Below, one piece after another: positions 1 to 11,069 of a stretch of 64,000 nt of DNA (position 1 is its first letter; each line of letters starts with the position of its first letter). Origin of the DNA: Chlorophyllum brunneum. Its lineage: Eukaryota; Basidiomycota; Agaricomycetes; Agaricales; Agaricaceae. The stretch lies in the NCBI GenBank assembly GCA_963576785.1, contig OY756140.1, forward strand, positions 992,001 to 1,056,000, written 5' to 3'. The notes under the pieces are model-generated. The model was not told the origin of the DNA and did not search any database. It saw only the letters and a list, made by a program, of their open reading frames with translations. The position numbers and the translations under genes were made by a program.

Positions 1-276
1 ATCCGAATTCCCGCGGGTTATTTGTGTCTTCGAATTGGATTGTGGTGGACCATAGATAGCTTCCGGGATCCCTTTTCGCTTTTTCGTATTTGAAGAGCGC
101 GCTCGGTGGTACTCGGCCACACCACTCAAAAGATCCACGAGATTTTCCAGAATGGAGTTCTGGACATTTACGGGTACAAAAGGCCTGAAGATTCCATCAA
201 TGGCATTGTCTTTCTGCCGAAGAAGAGAATCGTAATTACCATGGTACCCTATGAGGGTTGTCCAATGTGCCTTTAA
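1..276 (+). other. Possible degraded 3' end of an unrecognised gene
   Basis: Frame 1 is open from base 1 to a TGA at 91-93, then open again for about 60 codons to a TAA at 274-276. The second stretch has a protein-like composition (for example GYKRPEDSINGIVFLPKKR). I found no convincing intron that removes the TGA, and I recognise no family. It could be the last exon of a gene starting left of the window, a pseudogene remnant, or chance. Confidence 0.2.
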
Positions 277-738
277 ATGCAGCTTTACGGCCTGCACCAT
301 CTCGGGGCTTCGCACGCTGTGTGTGATGGCTGTGGACCTTGGCAATCTTTCCTGGAGCCATAAGACAATGGCTGGAGATGGAAGGCTGCCAAATCCGATT
401 GAGTGAACTACTAATGGATTTCCCACGAGCCTCCCTCAAGCAATGAATTTACTGTGTTGGCACCATTGAGGCTAGAAGGCCACACCGATGCTATGATCTA
501 TAGACTTCTGTCAGTTCGAAGCTCAACAGCGCATTTTCCCGACTAATCCGCAAACTTATTCTCATTCACCGCCAATGCTCATATCCAACGTTCAACCCTG
601 GTCAATTATGGAGCAACAGAATGAAACCATACTCTGCAAAAAGTTTCTACTGTTTAATGCAAATATATAAGAGGGTTCTAGGTCTGGAAGCATCCTCGCT
701 ACTGTCTATCGTTTCCAAATCTTCTCTGTAACTTCACC
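277..738. other. Intergenic region upstream of the GNAT gene
   Basis: This stretch shows no convincing coding sequence. A minus-strand ORF of 67 codons (236-439) lacks recognisable motifs. The right end holds the promoter of the acetyltransferase gene. Confidence 0.5.
664..670 (+). promoter_or_regulatory. TATA-box-like element of the GNAT gene
   Basis: TATATAA lies 69 bp upstream of the ATG at 739, a plausible position for a fungal core promoter with a short 5' UTR. Confidence 0.4.
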
Positions 739-1903
739 ATGCCTTCCACCGCCTCTCAGATCAGCACTCACGTTTTTCGCTCTCCTGTTCTTCTGCTTGG
801 GACTCACCTGGCGCTCCTCAAGGCTTTTCAAGAGGAATCTAACATCATGTACCCTCATATGGCTTCGGCTGTAGCTCAGGAAATTGGTGGATCCCTTGCG
901 GATGACAATCTCTGGATAGCATGTGGCCCTAATGCTCCAGAGAGAACCCCCGACTTTATTTTGTCCTGTAGCAGGGACTCGAGCAACAACAAGTTGCCTG
1001 TCTTCGTTGCCTCCCGCCATCCGATTTCAACACTCGAAAACAGAGACTTTCTTCTACCACGGTTGAGAAAACTGGTGTCGAGGCTTCATGACGAAGTTGA
1101 GGACAACAGGGTATTTTCCGTATTCGCTCCTGCGCCGATTACCCGTGCTTTTGCCCAACTCTGGACAGAGAAGACGGGTATCGAACGTGAACCCCTCCCC
1201 TACTATTCCGCAACCTACGCACGCTGTACCAGAGGTACTATTCAAGAACAAGCAGTTCACTATCCTTGGTGATACGAGTTACGAATTGAGATTGGCTGCT
1301 GAGAGGGATTTGACTGCTGTTACGGAGTTGTGTTGTGAATTTGCCTCGACCCCGGTAAGCGCAAAACCCCTCTGATCTGCTTTGAGTGCGTGCTTATATC
1401 TTTCCTCAGCCGCCCTTCGTGCTGGCCCCAGACAGGGCCCTCGAAGAAGCAGAATCTTTGATCGCTCAGAGAAAGGTCTGGGTTCATACGATTAACCAAC
1501 CAGATACCCCTGAAGAAATCTCTTCTCTCGTTGCTGTTACACGCGAAAGTGCTGACGTCTCGGCTATTACCAAGGTGTATACTAACCCAAGGTGGCGTGG
1601 CAAGCGTTGTGCCGAACGCTTAGTTCGAGATGTCACAAAGACGTGAGTCTTCTCCCTTACTCCCTTGTCCTGCCCTTGTCCTGCCCTTGTTATCCGGGCT
1701 AATATGCTTCCAGCCTACTCTACAAACGCAACAAGCAAGCTGTAGTGCTGTATGTTGGACACCGGAACGCTGCACGGAAGGTTTATCAGCGCGTCGGCTT
1801 TGCCGGACCCGACGGTGAATCCTTATGTGAGGATTTAACAAACGCGGGCCATTGGCTTGAATTGGGCTTTGACCAGAAGCAAGTCGAGCTTGGGCATTGG
1901 TAA
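739..1903 (+). CDS. GNAT-family N-acetyltransferase
   Basis: This is a predicted acetyl-CoA-dependent N-acetyltransferase of a basidiomycete GNAT family; its substrate is unknown. The C-terminal half carries the GNAT core: a beta strand (SAITKVYTNP), the acetyl-CoA loop region RWRGKRCAERLV, then VVLYVGHRNAARKVYQRVGF, typical of the final strand and helix. Clear introns lie at 1355-1409 and 1643-1713. The reading frame also breaks near 1225. A 55-nt GT-AG intron at 1178-1232 restores it and gives about 327 aa. However, the removed codons (around LPYYSATYARCT) look coding, so a one-base frameshift is an alternative. The gene is transcribed in the same direction as the arrestin-like gene, with only about 120 bp between them. 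Confidence 0.8.
1661..1692 (+). repeat. Three copies of an 11-bp unit inside a GNAT intron
   Basis: Three near-identical pyrimidine-rich units of the form TGCCCTTGTCC lie in tandem in the intron at 1643-1713. They sit upstream of the acceptor and lengthen the intron beyond the local norm. This is probably simple slippage. Confidence 0.5.
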
Positions 1904-2023
1904 CACAGATACTCATTGATACGTTCTTACACCTGTACCTTAGCTATTTTTAGCAACACTATTTACGACAGCGGTTTTGACCGGGTCTCTTGTCTACTTC
2001 TGCTTTCAGCCTCGTTAGTCCAT

Positions 2024-5000
2024 ATGAAAGACGGTTTTCAGCCTCTGTCCACACTGGGCCTTGACGCTAGATCCAGGCCGAACGCGAATTCAATCCATCC
2101 TGAACATCAGAGGCCAGGATCAAGTGTGACCATGCACAAGAAACCACGTCGCCATCAATCTTTCTCTGCAACTCCAACGGACTCCCGCCCAGCTCCAACC
2201 CATTATAGAAAGAGATCTATGCCTAATGAGAGTCCACCGAAGCCACATCCAACGCATCGTTCTTCCAACCCTGGTGATGCCTCCATAAAGCCAACTTCCC
2301 AGGACATGGCGAGTAGACCGCACCATTCCTTGGGTGACTCCGGACTATCGCGTCATGGGACTCTACTGACCGCCAACGCTACGCCTTCTCGAGCTGCTGC
2401 TGAGTTGAAGTCAATTCTGGGAAATCATAACGCGCGGCTGAAGTCTAAGGCAGCCCTTCTCCGTGTGGATTCGGGATCAGCTGCATTCAATCAACACGTC
2501 ACCTTGGAACAAGCCAAACTACGCGCTCGCGTCGAGGTAGACATTCGTCCACAATCCAATACCTGTGTTCAAGGCGGTCATCTTCGAGGTCGTATCAAGA
2601 TCTACATCAGGCAGGGAACAGGTAAAGAAAATCCGATTTATATCGCGGGAGGTAAAATACGTGTCATTGGCTTTGAGAGTCTTGGAGACAAGTCAAGGTC
2701 GATCTTCTATCAATGTTCTGCTGTGATGTCTTCGGTCGCACCCAACCTGGATGGACTATATGCGTCCGATCGTGATGAAGAAGGTTTTGCACAAGCAAAG
2801 GAAGGGGAGCACGAATTTCCTTTCACATTGTATCTCTCTATGTCAGCCGAGAATGGTCAAGCCCGAGGTTCTTTAAGAGGTATACCAGGAATATCAATAA
2901 ACTATATTGCGATGGTGTACGTGTAGCGTACTAGTAACTTCCTATTGCTCATCGTTAACCTTGCAGTTCCCTCAAAATCAAAGACGAACCTGACCGTCGA
3001 TCAATCGCTCACTTTTATCGTGCTATTGAAGTATGGCCTCGATTGGATCCCACTGCTATTTTGTCCCCTGCCCTTCGGCCTCTTCAGGCGTCTGTGTCCA
3101 CAGCCCCATCAAAAAATTCTGATAGTGGTCGAATCAAGCTGACAGCGTCACTTCATCGACTCCACTGGGTTTCCGGTCAATTTTGCCGAGTTAGGATCAC
3201 TGTGGTTAACGATACGAACAAAACACTCAAAGAAATCACTCTCAGCTTGCATCGAACGACTACAATTTACCCCCATACCACTCCAGCCAAAGCTGAGATG
3301 GACGTCGATTCCCACCAGACCTCAGTGTCCTTTAAGCAGATCGCAGAATCCATTTTATACAAGGGTCAATCAGGAGCAAAGGGCCACGCGAGTGCTAAGG
3401 GGTGGTGGTTGGGAGTTAGTCCAGGTCAAACGTCCGAATTTGAGCATTCAATTCTAATTCCGGTAAGAAATTCAAGTCTCTCGCTTTACTCCACCTAACA
3501 GGATACTTAGGTAGAAGCTTTGACGGTGCCTCGCGGACAACTCTTTCAGGTTGAACACTCGCTTCGTGTGGACATCGACTCTGGTTCGCGTCGAGTCGAA
3601 GATGTCCAGGTCATGTTACCTATCAGGATCCTCGGCTTCCTCTCGATCGATCCACCGCCATCACAGTCACTCAACTCTCAATTACAAGCTCCTCTATTTT
3701 CTCGACCCCCATGCTCTAGACAAGGAACTAAGGTGACGGCTACAAGTATTTCTTTGGCCCATTCGCTCACAAACTCTCACTTCGATTACATCCCTCATGT
3801 TCAGCCAGGGCACTTTATCTATGGGGACAGTGATCCACTGCTTACCACCAGCGAAGATGATGACTCGGACGATAGCTCAATCCTTTCCAGAAGCTTATCC
3901 AAAGGTTCTCCATTTGGTCAAAGCGAAAACGGGTTTAGCTCCACCCATGACGAGCCTGAACTCGGGAACCTCTCCGTGGAGGACGATACAGATGAAGTTG
4001 TACAGCACGCTGTTACAACAGCCAGAACGGACCCGGCGTATGGGGGCTTCTCAGATCTCTACTATGCATCTCATGGAGAAGAAAGTCACACAGAAGCTAT
4101 ACGGGTTTCGCAAGACGAGAGCTATGAGCAGTCCACCGATACCTGGGACCATGACTCGGTGACAGGTGTTCTCGAATCACTCATGGAAGAAATAGCGACG
4201 CCGAACAACTGGGAACGGGATCCCTGTGGTACTCCTCAGAACATGAAGGCTCACAGACGTTCATCATTTGCTGTTCGTGTTGAAGAAAAGACTCGGCTTG
4301 CGACAGCAGCTTATCTCAGTGGAGACTGGGATAACAATGCTCTGAGGGGCCAGCATCAGTCCTCGTCTACTGAGCATTCAACTCCGCCTTCAAAGAAACA
4401 CTGCAGAAGCAACAAACCTCACCTTACTCTCAAAATCCCTCCCGTTCTTGACGGAGAGTGTAATCAGGGTTCTAGGGGTCCCTCGATCGCACAACAGCTT
4501 CACCGGCATTCACGTAGTGGAACAGAGATGAGGGTAGACGGAGACAAGAATAACCGAGATCTATGTATGCAGAGCGAAAGCTTTGGAACCCCCGCCAGGC
4601 CAAGCAGCAGTCCTAGTGGTATCTCACTAGTATCCACCGCCGGGCGGTCAACCCATGATTTCCGCTCTCCGTCACTATCTGCACCTCCGGTCCAACGGGA
4701 GCAACAGGAGTACATGAATTCCGCTCATAGATTATGCAGCCACTGCGCCACCCGAATAGCGATTGGTGGAGAGACTAGAGTCGACCCATCAGAAACAGGG
4801 TCCCAGACACAGCAAGATCATTTAAACAGATCCACACCAGACCTAGGTGCGAATTCAGGCACGAGCTTGCCCCGTGTTCCGGTAATGTTGCAGACGAGTG
4901 TGGAGAGGGCCAGCGTATCGAATGCCCAAGTTTTGACGACTCCCACAAGCACCACCTCCGCAACTTCGTACACTTCTACGACTTCCATCGGAAATGTCTC

Positions 5001-5058
5001 AGTCAAAGACAAAGTTCGAGAACTAGAAGAGCGGGCAAAGGCGGCCACTTCGAGCTGA
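2024..5058 (+). CDS. Arrestin-domain protein
   Basis: This is a predicted arrestin-fold protein, probably an adaptor for trafficking or ubiquitination of membrane proteins as in fungal alpha-arrestins. There are three exons: 2024-2916, 2967-3462 and 3511-5058, with canonical donors at 2917 and 3463. After about 150 disordered residues, the arrestin N-like sandwich begins near LRARVEVDIRPQSNTC and continues with RGRIKIYIRQGTGKENPIYI. The C-like sandwich follows (KLTASLHRLHWVSGQFCRVRI and LTVPRGQLFQVEHSLRVDI). The C-terminal third is long, Ser/Thr-rich and low complexity, and ends in a short basic/acidic helix. The start at 2024 is preferred over a TAG-free upstream ATG at 1916 because the latter adds an unconserved-looking segment and nearly abuts the upstream gene's stop. 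Function is inferred from fold only. Confidence 0.8.
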
Positions 5059-5160
5059 GGTCAATTTGATATCTGGTGGTATTACTATCAATTTACAGTA
5101 CACCCAGCTGAGAATACAGACGTTCGAAAACATATATATGTTGACTGTGTAGTCCGTTCT

Positions 5161-5630
5161 TCAGCAGGCAGCGTTCTTTGGTTCCTGTACGCAACTGCAC
5201 GAGAATGTTAGCAGCTTTCTTGGTCTATCCAAGCTATACTCACATTGGCTCATTCAGACCCTTGCAACATTGTAGTCCAAGCGGGTCTACCATGTTCTGG
5301 ATCGCTAGCATTCGCCACAAAGCTACATCTGAAATTTATCACTCTACTTAAACCAACTCGCACAAGAATGAAGTTTGTGAAAATGATGATGTGAGTCTGT
5401 TTCGCTAAAGGTAGGTGACGGCTCACCCGGAGATCCAACCCACCTTTGTGACATGAACTCAACAATGCAAAGATAAACTTTGCTTTCTATGGAGGGATTC
5501 TCACAAGGAGTGCCGGTAGGCGATGCCCAAACGGCAGTGGAATGCCAATATGGGTTGACCCTCGCAACCTCATAATCCGCCGCATGAATGAAAAGGGCAA
5601 GGATGAAAGGAGGCAGTGAGAATGGTGTTC
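5161..5630 (-). CDS. Probable small cysteine-containing protein (5' end unresolved)
   Basis: I do not recognise this gene. Three exons read continuously on the minus strand: up to 5427, then 5244-5328 and 5161-5194, joined by canonical introns at 5329-5426 (GTGAGC donor) and 5195-5243 (GTGAGT donor). The protein contains VNPYWHSTAVWASPTGTPCE, then SPDVALWRMLAIQNMVDP, QCCKGLNEPICV and ends in NAAC. It has six cysteines, including one CC pair. Upstream is a hydrophobic stretch (PPFILALFIHAA) resembling a signal peptide, but no in-frame ATG precedes it. The true start is therefore in an unseen exon, frameshifted, or lost. It lies between the arrestin-like and VTA1 genes. Confidence 0.42.
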
Positions 5631-6253
5631 AATGTGCATTGCCAGCGGTTTGGGGCGGCGAGGATGGGATGGCCGAATCGGAACTCAAGTGGGTCGGAGA
5701 ATGGTAATACTTATGTGAACCGCTCTTGGCCTGAATAATTCAGACATTGGCCTTATCTGACTCACATTATGTAGACTATGCCTCATGCGCCAATTATGGA
5801 GAGACCGAGTCCGACAGCATGGTTCTAGCGTGAGCATCGCTGTCGACTTAGGGCTAGCCTTCGGGGAGGGTTGTGCCGCGAGGCTGATTGAATTGCCCAA
5901 GCGAAAGTTTCTAGCTCCACGATAATTGCAGAAAAGATGAACTCTCGGAGGGTCACTTGTTTCTATTCACTTCAAACGATAATTGCTCAACCTTTGTGAT
6001 GGTCAAAGATATACCTCAGGAATCTCAGATGAACGGATCAAAACGTGCTATTCTCTGTGTCGCCCTCGAGCTTCCCGGATCGGGACACATTCATGAAAAT
6101 TTCATCCACCAAGACATATTCGACCAAGCTTCCGTACATGATGCATGATGTTCGAGCAGCGTATAGCAAATATTGCAGAGGGGAACCCAAGGATAATGAT
6201 CAAATAAAGGGAGAAGGAATGCAGACTGGGCTCCAAAAATCATGTGGGGGCGT
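5631..6253. other. Intergenic region without a supported gene
   Basis: Only short ORFs (60-90 codons) in conflicting frames are present, with no splice-joined coding pattern. The right edge is the 3' flank of VTA1. Confidence 0.45.
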
Positions 6254-7745
6254 TCAAAGACCACCAAGAATGGACAGGGCCGTTCTTAGCTCTTTCTTCG
6301 CCTGCTCTGCATCTTCGTAATCCAGGGAGCTGATAGCAAACCTACAGTGTCTCTGCGCCTTCGCTATCAAGCTCGGTGTCATTTCCACGGCTTGAGAGGG
6401 AGAAACATCTACGGGAGCTGAATATGAAGGTGGAACAGCCGTTGGGTATGATCGAGGGGGCGATGAAGAACAGCCCTTCGATAATTGTGTTGGAGTGGCG
6501 TAAATATTTGTGCATGGTGAAGCCTGTGAGGGAGGCGGGGGAGGTGCAATTATGTGACCTTTAGGAGGAGAGCTACCTATCCTTGGCATTGATGGTGATG
6601 AAGGTGGGCTCTCCTCCTGAGGAGCATAGATGCTCGAGGGACCCTGGTAGATCACGGTCGGACTGGCCGTTTTGGGTGGAAGTGGTGGAAGAGGGGGTAC
6701 GACCTCAGCGGAGGAGCTGAAGTGAACCCGTTTTTTACCTTCTGGGCTTCCATCCTGACCCATTGACTTCATAGCACTCAGACGGGGAGGAGAGGATGAG
6801 GGTGAGATCCATGCGCCAGCGTCTTCGGGAGCTTGCGCTTTCCTTGGTTTCGATGGCGGTGAGGGTTGGGATGTAGAATGTGTACTGCTCCAGCTCCCAT
6901 CGCGATGATGGGCTTTTCCGTTCTTCTTTGGAGAGCCGTGCGGATCAACTGGAAGAGAAGGAGAAGGAACAGAGGACGTGTTAACGCCGTAATGGTCCAA
7001 GCGAGACGAAGTTGTGTTGTATTCGTTCGGTGGGGGGCCAGCTTCTTGCGGAAGGTCCTGTTCTTGCTCTGCCGGACCCGGTGCAGGCTTACGCCCTTCG
7101 CGCAGGGCCTTAGCAATGTCAGCTGCTTTCCATTTAGCATAACGAATCCTCTCTTCATTCTATGCAACGGATCGAATTCAGGAGAAAGATCAACCAAATG
7201 CAGAGGCGTACAGATTCCAAAACATCAGCCTTCGGAAACGTCTTCAGAACTTCTAGAAAATTAGAAGCTGCGAGAAACTTTTTTGCAGTTGTCCTGCGAA
7301 ATTATGTTAGTGCGTGGACGTGTTGAGTGTAAGCCTAAGGTATACCGACCTCGTAGCAGCTCCTCTCCGATCTTCGTTGTCTGCGCTCTGGAAGACTTTT
7401 AGAGCAAAGTTCTCAACGAACGCTGCGCTGGCAGCCTCGCTATCAATGGCATCGACATTCCCGATCTCTTTCTTCATATGTTCGAGTACTCCAAGAAGAC
7501 TGAACAAGAGATCACGCGAAGCATTGTCGCGCGCCTTTAAACCAAGACCGACTTGGGCAGCATAGTATGCACCTGGCAGATCGCATCAGGAATGACTGGA
7601 GTGAAAAGGGGCAATCAGGGAACGTACACCAATACGCAATGATGGGCTCATGTATTTTGAGTTCCTCTGCACGTTGGAGAAAAGGCACGATGGATTTAAG
7701 TTCCGGAGAAGTAGGGGGGAGACCGAGGAGTTTCGAAGCGGACAT
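6254..7745 (-). CDS. VTA1: Vta1/LIP5-like cofactor of the Vps4 ATPase
   Basis: Vta1 activates the AAA ATPase Vps4, which disassembles ESCRT-III on late endosomes. There are four exons: 7628-7745, 7350-7572, 7212-7293 and 6254-7159, joined by GT-AG introns of 53-61 nt and giving 442 aa. The N-terminal domain (residues 1 to about 145) has the two MIT-like helical units: LKSIVPFLQRAEELKIHEP, FALKVFQSADNEDRR and ERIRYAKWKAADIAKALREG. The C-terminal dimerisation/Vps4-binding domain is AKAQRHCRFAISSLDYEDA to the end. Between them is a Pro/Ser-rich linker longer than in yeast or human. The start at 7745 is chosen because family homology begins immediately after it. Two CRE-like palindromes lie 155-190 bp upstream. 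Confidence 0.92.
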
Positions 7746-8996
7746 ACTGGGACCTGATGGCGACGAGGTCAAGTCAGGGGTGCTTATATACCTAAACTTT
7801 GTGGAAAAGGCTGAAGAGTACGCAGCCTCGAGGCGTACACGCGCCTGCACACAGCGATAGTCAAGAGAAATCGCGCTTGAGCTGTGCATCATCCGTCATT
7901 GACGTCATCATTGTTTGGCTTCGGCTTGACGTCAACAGGCGACTGATCTGCGCGCTCTGCCCTTCAAACCGTCGCGAATTATTTTGGTCGGAACCCCCAT
8001 CGTCAGCACTCCTCCAAAAGCATGCTTGCGAACCTGGTGACTGGACATCTTGTCATCATCTGTCATCATCTTCTGGGTGCTCCTGGTGCTTGCCTCGTTG
8101 CATGGAGTCTAGACCTCAGAGCACCTTTTGTCCTGCTCTGCATCCATTAGGCCTGCGGTGAACGCCGGGGGCATCATGCCGAGGTTACGAGCTTAGTGGT
8201 TGGTCTTCGTCGTCATAATCCAGTTCATTTGAATCGCTTGGGATTCCTGGAATGTCGAAACTTGACATCGCTGACCGATTGCAAGTCCCGTGTCCAGGTG
8301 TCGGTAAGTAAATAGGACTAGAACCTAAACATTCAACAGCACCGGATCATCGACTCTAAATCCTGTGCTCTCATACTCGAAACGCAGAATCCAGACCCTA
8401 AGTTTGAATTGTGTCCCCGGCGCCTAAAGTGACAGGATTCAATCTTTAACGCACAATGTGCAGATGGCTTGCTGCGGTCGGATAACTGCATGGCTTTGTT
8501 TCACAGCAAGTGTTGTCCTTCCCAACGTCAGGCTTGTAATAATCCCACCCGCGTCGTACCATGGGATCCTTTTTTTCCTATGTTTCCGTTGCACAACAAG
8601 AATAGACCTTGGAGATCCCTACAGCGTGTTTACTCTATGTTTAGAGCGCCATTTCATTTCACTCGAAGTGCCACACCATAAATCTTTTTCTATTTTCTGA
8701 ACAGTTGACGATTGATATTGCATCGTGGAGTATCATTTCTTCGCAGCAGGTATCCACCACAGCCAGTAAACCATGACATTGGAGTGGGATTTCTGCCGTA
8801 CGTGCAGCGAGCACACAATTTCTAGCTATAACTTGTTCTTGCAGAGACCCCCCAGGATGAAGGAGAAATAAACCAGTGCACCGGTCCATGTATATCCAAG
8901 AAGTAACACTACATTCCAAGGTAACTTTCCGTTGCGTTGGTAGCGACAGTCCATCATAAATTTACATAGCACAGTCTATTCGCAGCGTGGAGCTTC
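7746..8996. other. Intergenic region between VTA1 and the GH16 gene
   Basis: About 1.25 kb without a supported gene. It holds short ORFs only, for example 8458-8700 (+) and 8659-8919 (-). Apart from the CRE-like pair at 7900-7934 and some CATCAT-type simple sequence near 8050 I see nothing. Confidence 0.5.
7900..7934. promoter_or_regulatory. Two TGACGTCA (CRE/ATF-like) palindromes
   Basis: Perfect 8-bp palindromes TGACGTCA occur at 7900-7907 and 7927-7934, 27 bp apart start to start, upstream of VTA1 on its promoter side. This is the classic binding site of CREB/ATF-type bZIP factors. Regulation of VTA1 by such a factor is inference. Confidence 0.45.
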
Positions 8997-10488
8997 TCAT
9001 TGGCAAAATAATAAACCACCGAGAGCCACACTGAACAAACTCGCAGCACACATCAGCACACTAGGCGAAGAAGCCGTGAGTGCCGAGGCCGAGGTTGACG
9101 TTGGGTTTCCTTGTGGGTTGACCACCGTATTCGTCCCAGATTTACTGAACACACGCATCGATGCGATCTCAAAGTAAGCCGTGGAAAAACTGGAGCCGTT
9201 TCCGACCACCCAATCATTGTAACATACTCCTGGACATGTTTGAGAGAATATTTGGGGCGGTTTGGCGAAGTCTGACGAGTTTGATATGCCCAAAAGCAAA
9301 GGACGACAGATTGAGAGTACGCACCTCCGCAAAGAGTGATGTCAAATATAATGTTCTGAGGAGCAAAGAACGTGTTCATGTCACAGCCCCCTGTGGGCCA
9401 ATTAGCTGTGGGCGTGCCAAGGGATGATGTATCGATCGTGGAGGAGTTGGAGGAGATAACACTCGGTACTTTGGCTCGGGGCATGAACCATATCCTATTG
9501 GCAAGCACAATCAACTCATCAGCTCGTCCAATCTTCTAGTGGAAAATAAGTGGAGGAGAAAGAAGAACCAATACGTACGAGATTCCACTTTCGGCGTACT
9601 CAGTAATCCAAACTCCACCACCTGCATTGGCAAATGCGGCTCCGTATGAGGCCGTGTCAGGATCGGAAACAATACATCCTTGATTGTTATTCGTCAGATA
9701 TGAACAGTCAGTGTTGGGGATGAAAGTGGAGTTGACTGTCTGATTTGGATTAACTTGCTTGCAGCCTGGGTTCGTGTGGAGGGCCATCTGGTTGTGCGTT
9801 TGAAGGTTGACACCCTCGAGGGTATCAATCTCTCTACAGATGGTAAAAATGAGTGTCGGTTTCGGATTTGGACAGGCTTGAGCCTACCCCCCAATCGGCC
9901 AGTTCGGTGAATGCGACCAGAATGCAGGCCAGACGGAGCACTGTGGACATTGATTTGTTGTCGTCCATAAGAATGCAATCTATGTTCAGGAGACTCACCC
10001 CGTAGGGCACATGAAGTAGATCCACGGTCCACAAACTTCCAACGCTGTACATATTGTTCGTTTGTATCCTCACCGAGTTCCTCTTCTCATTGAATGGAAC
10101 CGTTGAAGTGTTGTCAACCTTGATGATTGCATTGTTCGTTGCCGGGTCCACGAACGCGAGCTTGGCTTGAGCCGCCTGGGTCGCGCCAACGAACCTGTTG
10201 GCCATTCAATGAGAAACGACACTTTCTTGTGCAAGGAACTGTTGACAAACACAACGTCTCCATTTGTCAAATTATCGACTATAAAATCAATCTATCAAAA
10301 CGTGGCCCCAGTCTAAGGACCGAGATGTGTCACCCACAGTGATTATAGAACGCCCAATCGTTGAAAAAGGTCGCCCCTGCATATTCTTTCACCATGTCGT
10401 ACGTGTCCGCACGCACACATGGCACAAAGCCGCCAAGCAACGTCAAAACCAGGAAACCAGTATCTAGCATCGACTGTGGCACGGGCAT
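8997..10488 (-). CDS. Secreted GH16 endo-beta-glucanase-like enzyme
   Basis: This is a predicted beta-1,3(4)-glucan-active glycoside hydrolase of family 16. Seven exons give 375 aa: 10338-10488, 10251-10278, 9999-10194, 9888-9940, 9579-9833, 9325-9494 and 8997-9271. The catalytic signature GEIDTLEGV contains the nucleophile and acid/base glutamates in the E-I-D-x-x-E pattern, preceded by CSVWPAFWSHSPNWPIG. A signal peptide is present (MLDTGFLVLTLLGGFVP region). The C-terminus is Ser/Thr-rich and ends in a hydrophobic segment (LFSVALGGLLFCQ), suggesting a GPI anchor. A 28-nt exon (10251-10278) encodes DNLTNGDV. The start at 10488 places the signal peptide at the N-terminus. Role: fungal wall remodelling or plant glucan hydrolysis. 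Confidence 0.9.
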
Positions 10489-11069
10489 TTTTAGTCAAAC
10501 AATTACTTAGCACAGAGGAGGGGCCAAGAGGAGAACAGTAGGAATGAAGGCCATGGGTGACAAACCTGTCCTATATATACGTCTAACCGAACATTAGTGG
10601 TTACCTTGGTGCACAGCAACGGTTTTGTCCTCTTCTATTTCCACAGTGCACAGGAGGAACTGCGGTTGACGGGAACAAAAAATAGGGTCGTGCTAAATTT
10701 GTGGTTGTAATGGAGCAGCTGGCCAAGCCCTCGCAAATCAGAGATTAAATCTGGATGTAATTGTTCGGGAAAAATTTTGCCATCATTGTGCCGAAGGGAA
10801 CATATCTGGGTTAGTGGAGTCAAAAGCAACAACGGTTGAGGCTGATGAACGAGTCGAATTATGTCACCCCATTGTGTTCTCGGAGTTCGGCAGAATAGGC
10901 TCAGACAAAGGTGCAGACAGCTGTATTCCCTACTCAACTAGGGCCGCGTACAGGAGTCAATTCTGCGTTCTCTCCTTGAGCGTATGCTGTTCCTAGCTAC
11001 AAATGTAATGCTATGACGGGGAGGCAGGGACGAGTTAGCAAGTTTACTCAGCCAAGTCATCCGAGTAGA
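10489..11069. other. Intergenic region upstream of the GH16 gene
   Basis: No gene is supported here; only short ORFs occur. The part nearest the GH16 gene is its promoter. Confidence 0.5.
10571..10580 (-). promoter_or_regulatory. TATA-box-like element of the GH16 gene
   Basis: TATATATA on the minus strand lies about 84 bp upstream of the predicted start codon at 10488. Confidence 0.4.

Noticed and set aside
2120..2326. Minus-strand ORF inside the arrestin-like gene, and the many similar antisense ORFs elsewhere
   Set aside because: They are mirror frames of real exons with no independent splice or motif support.
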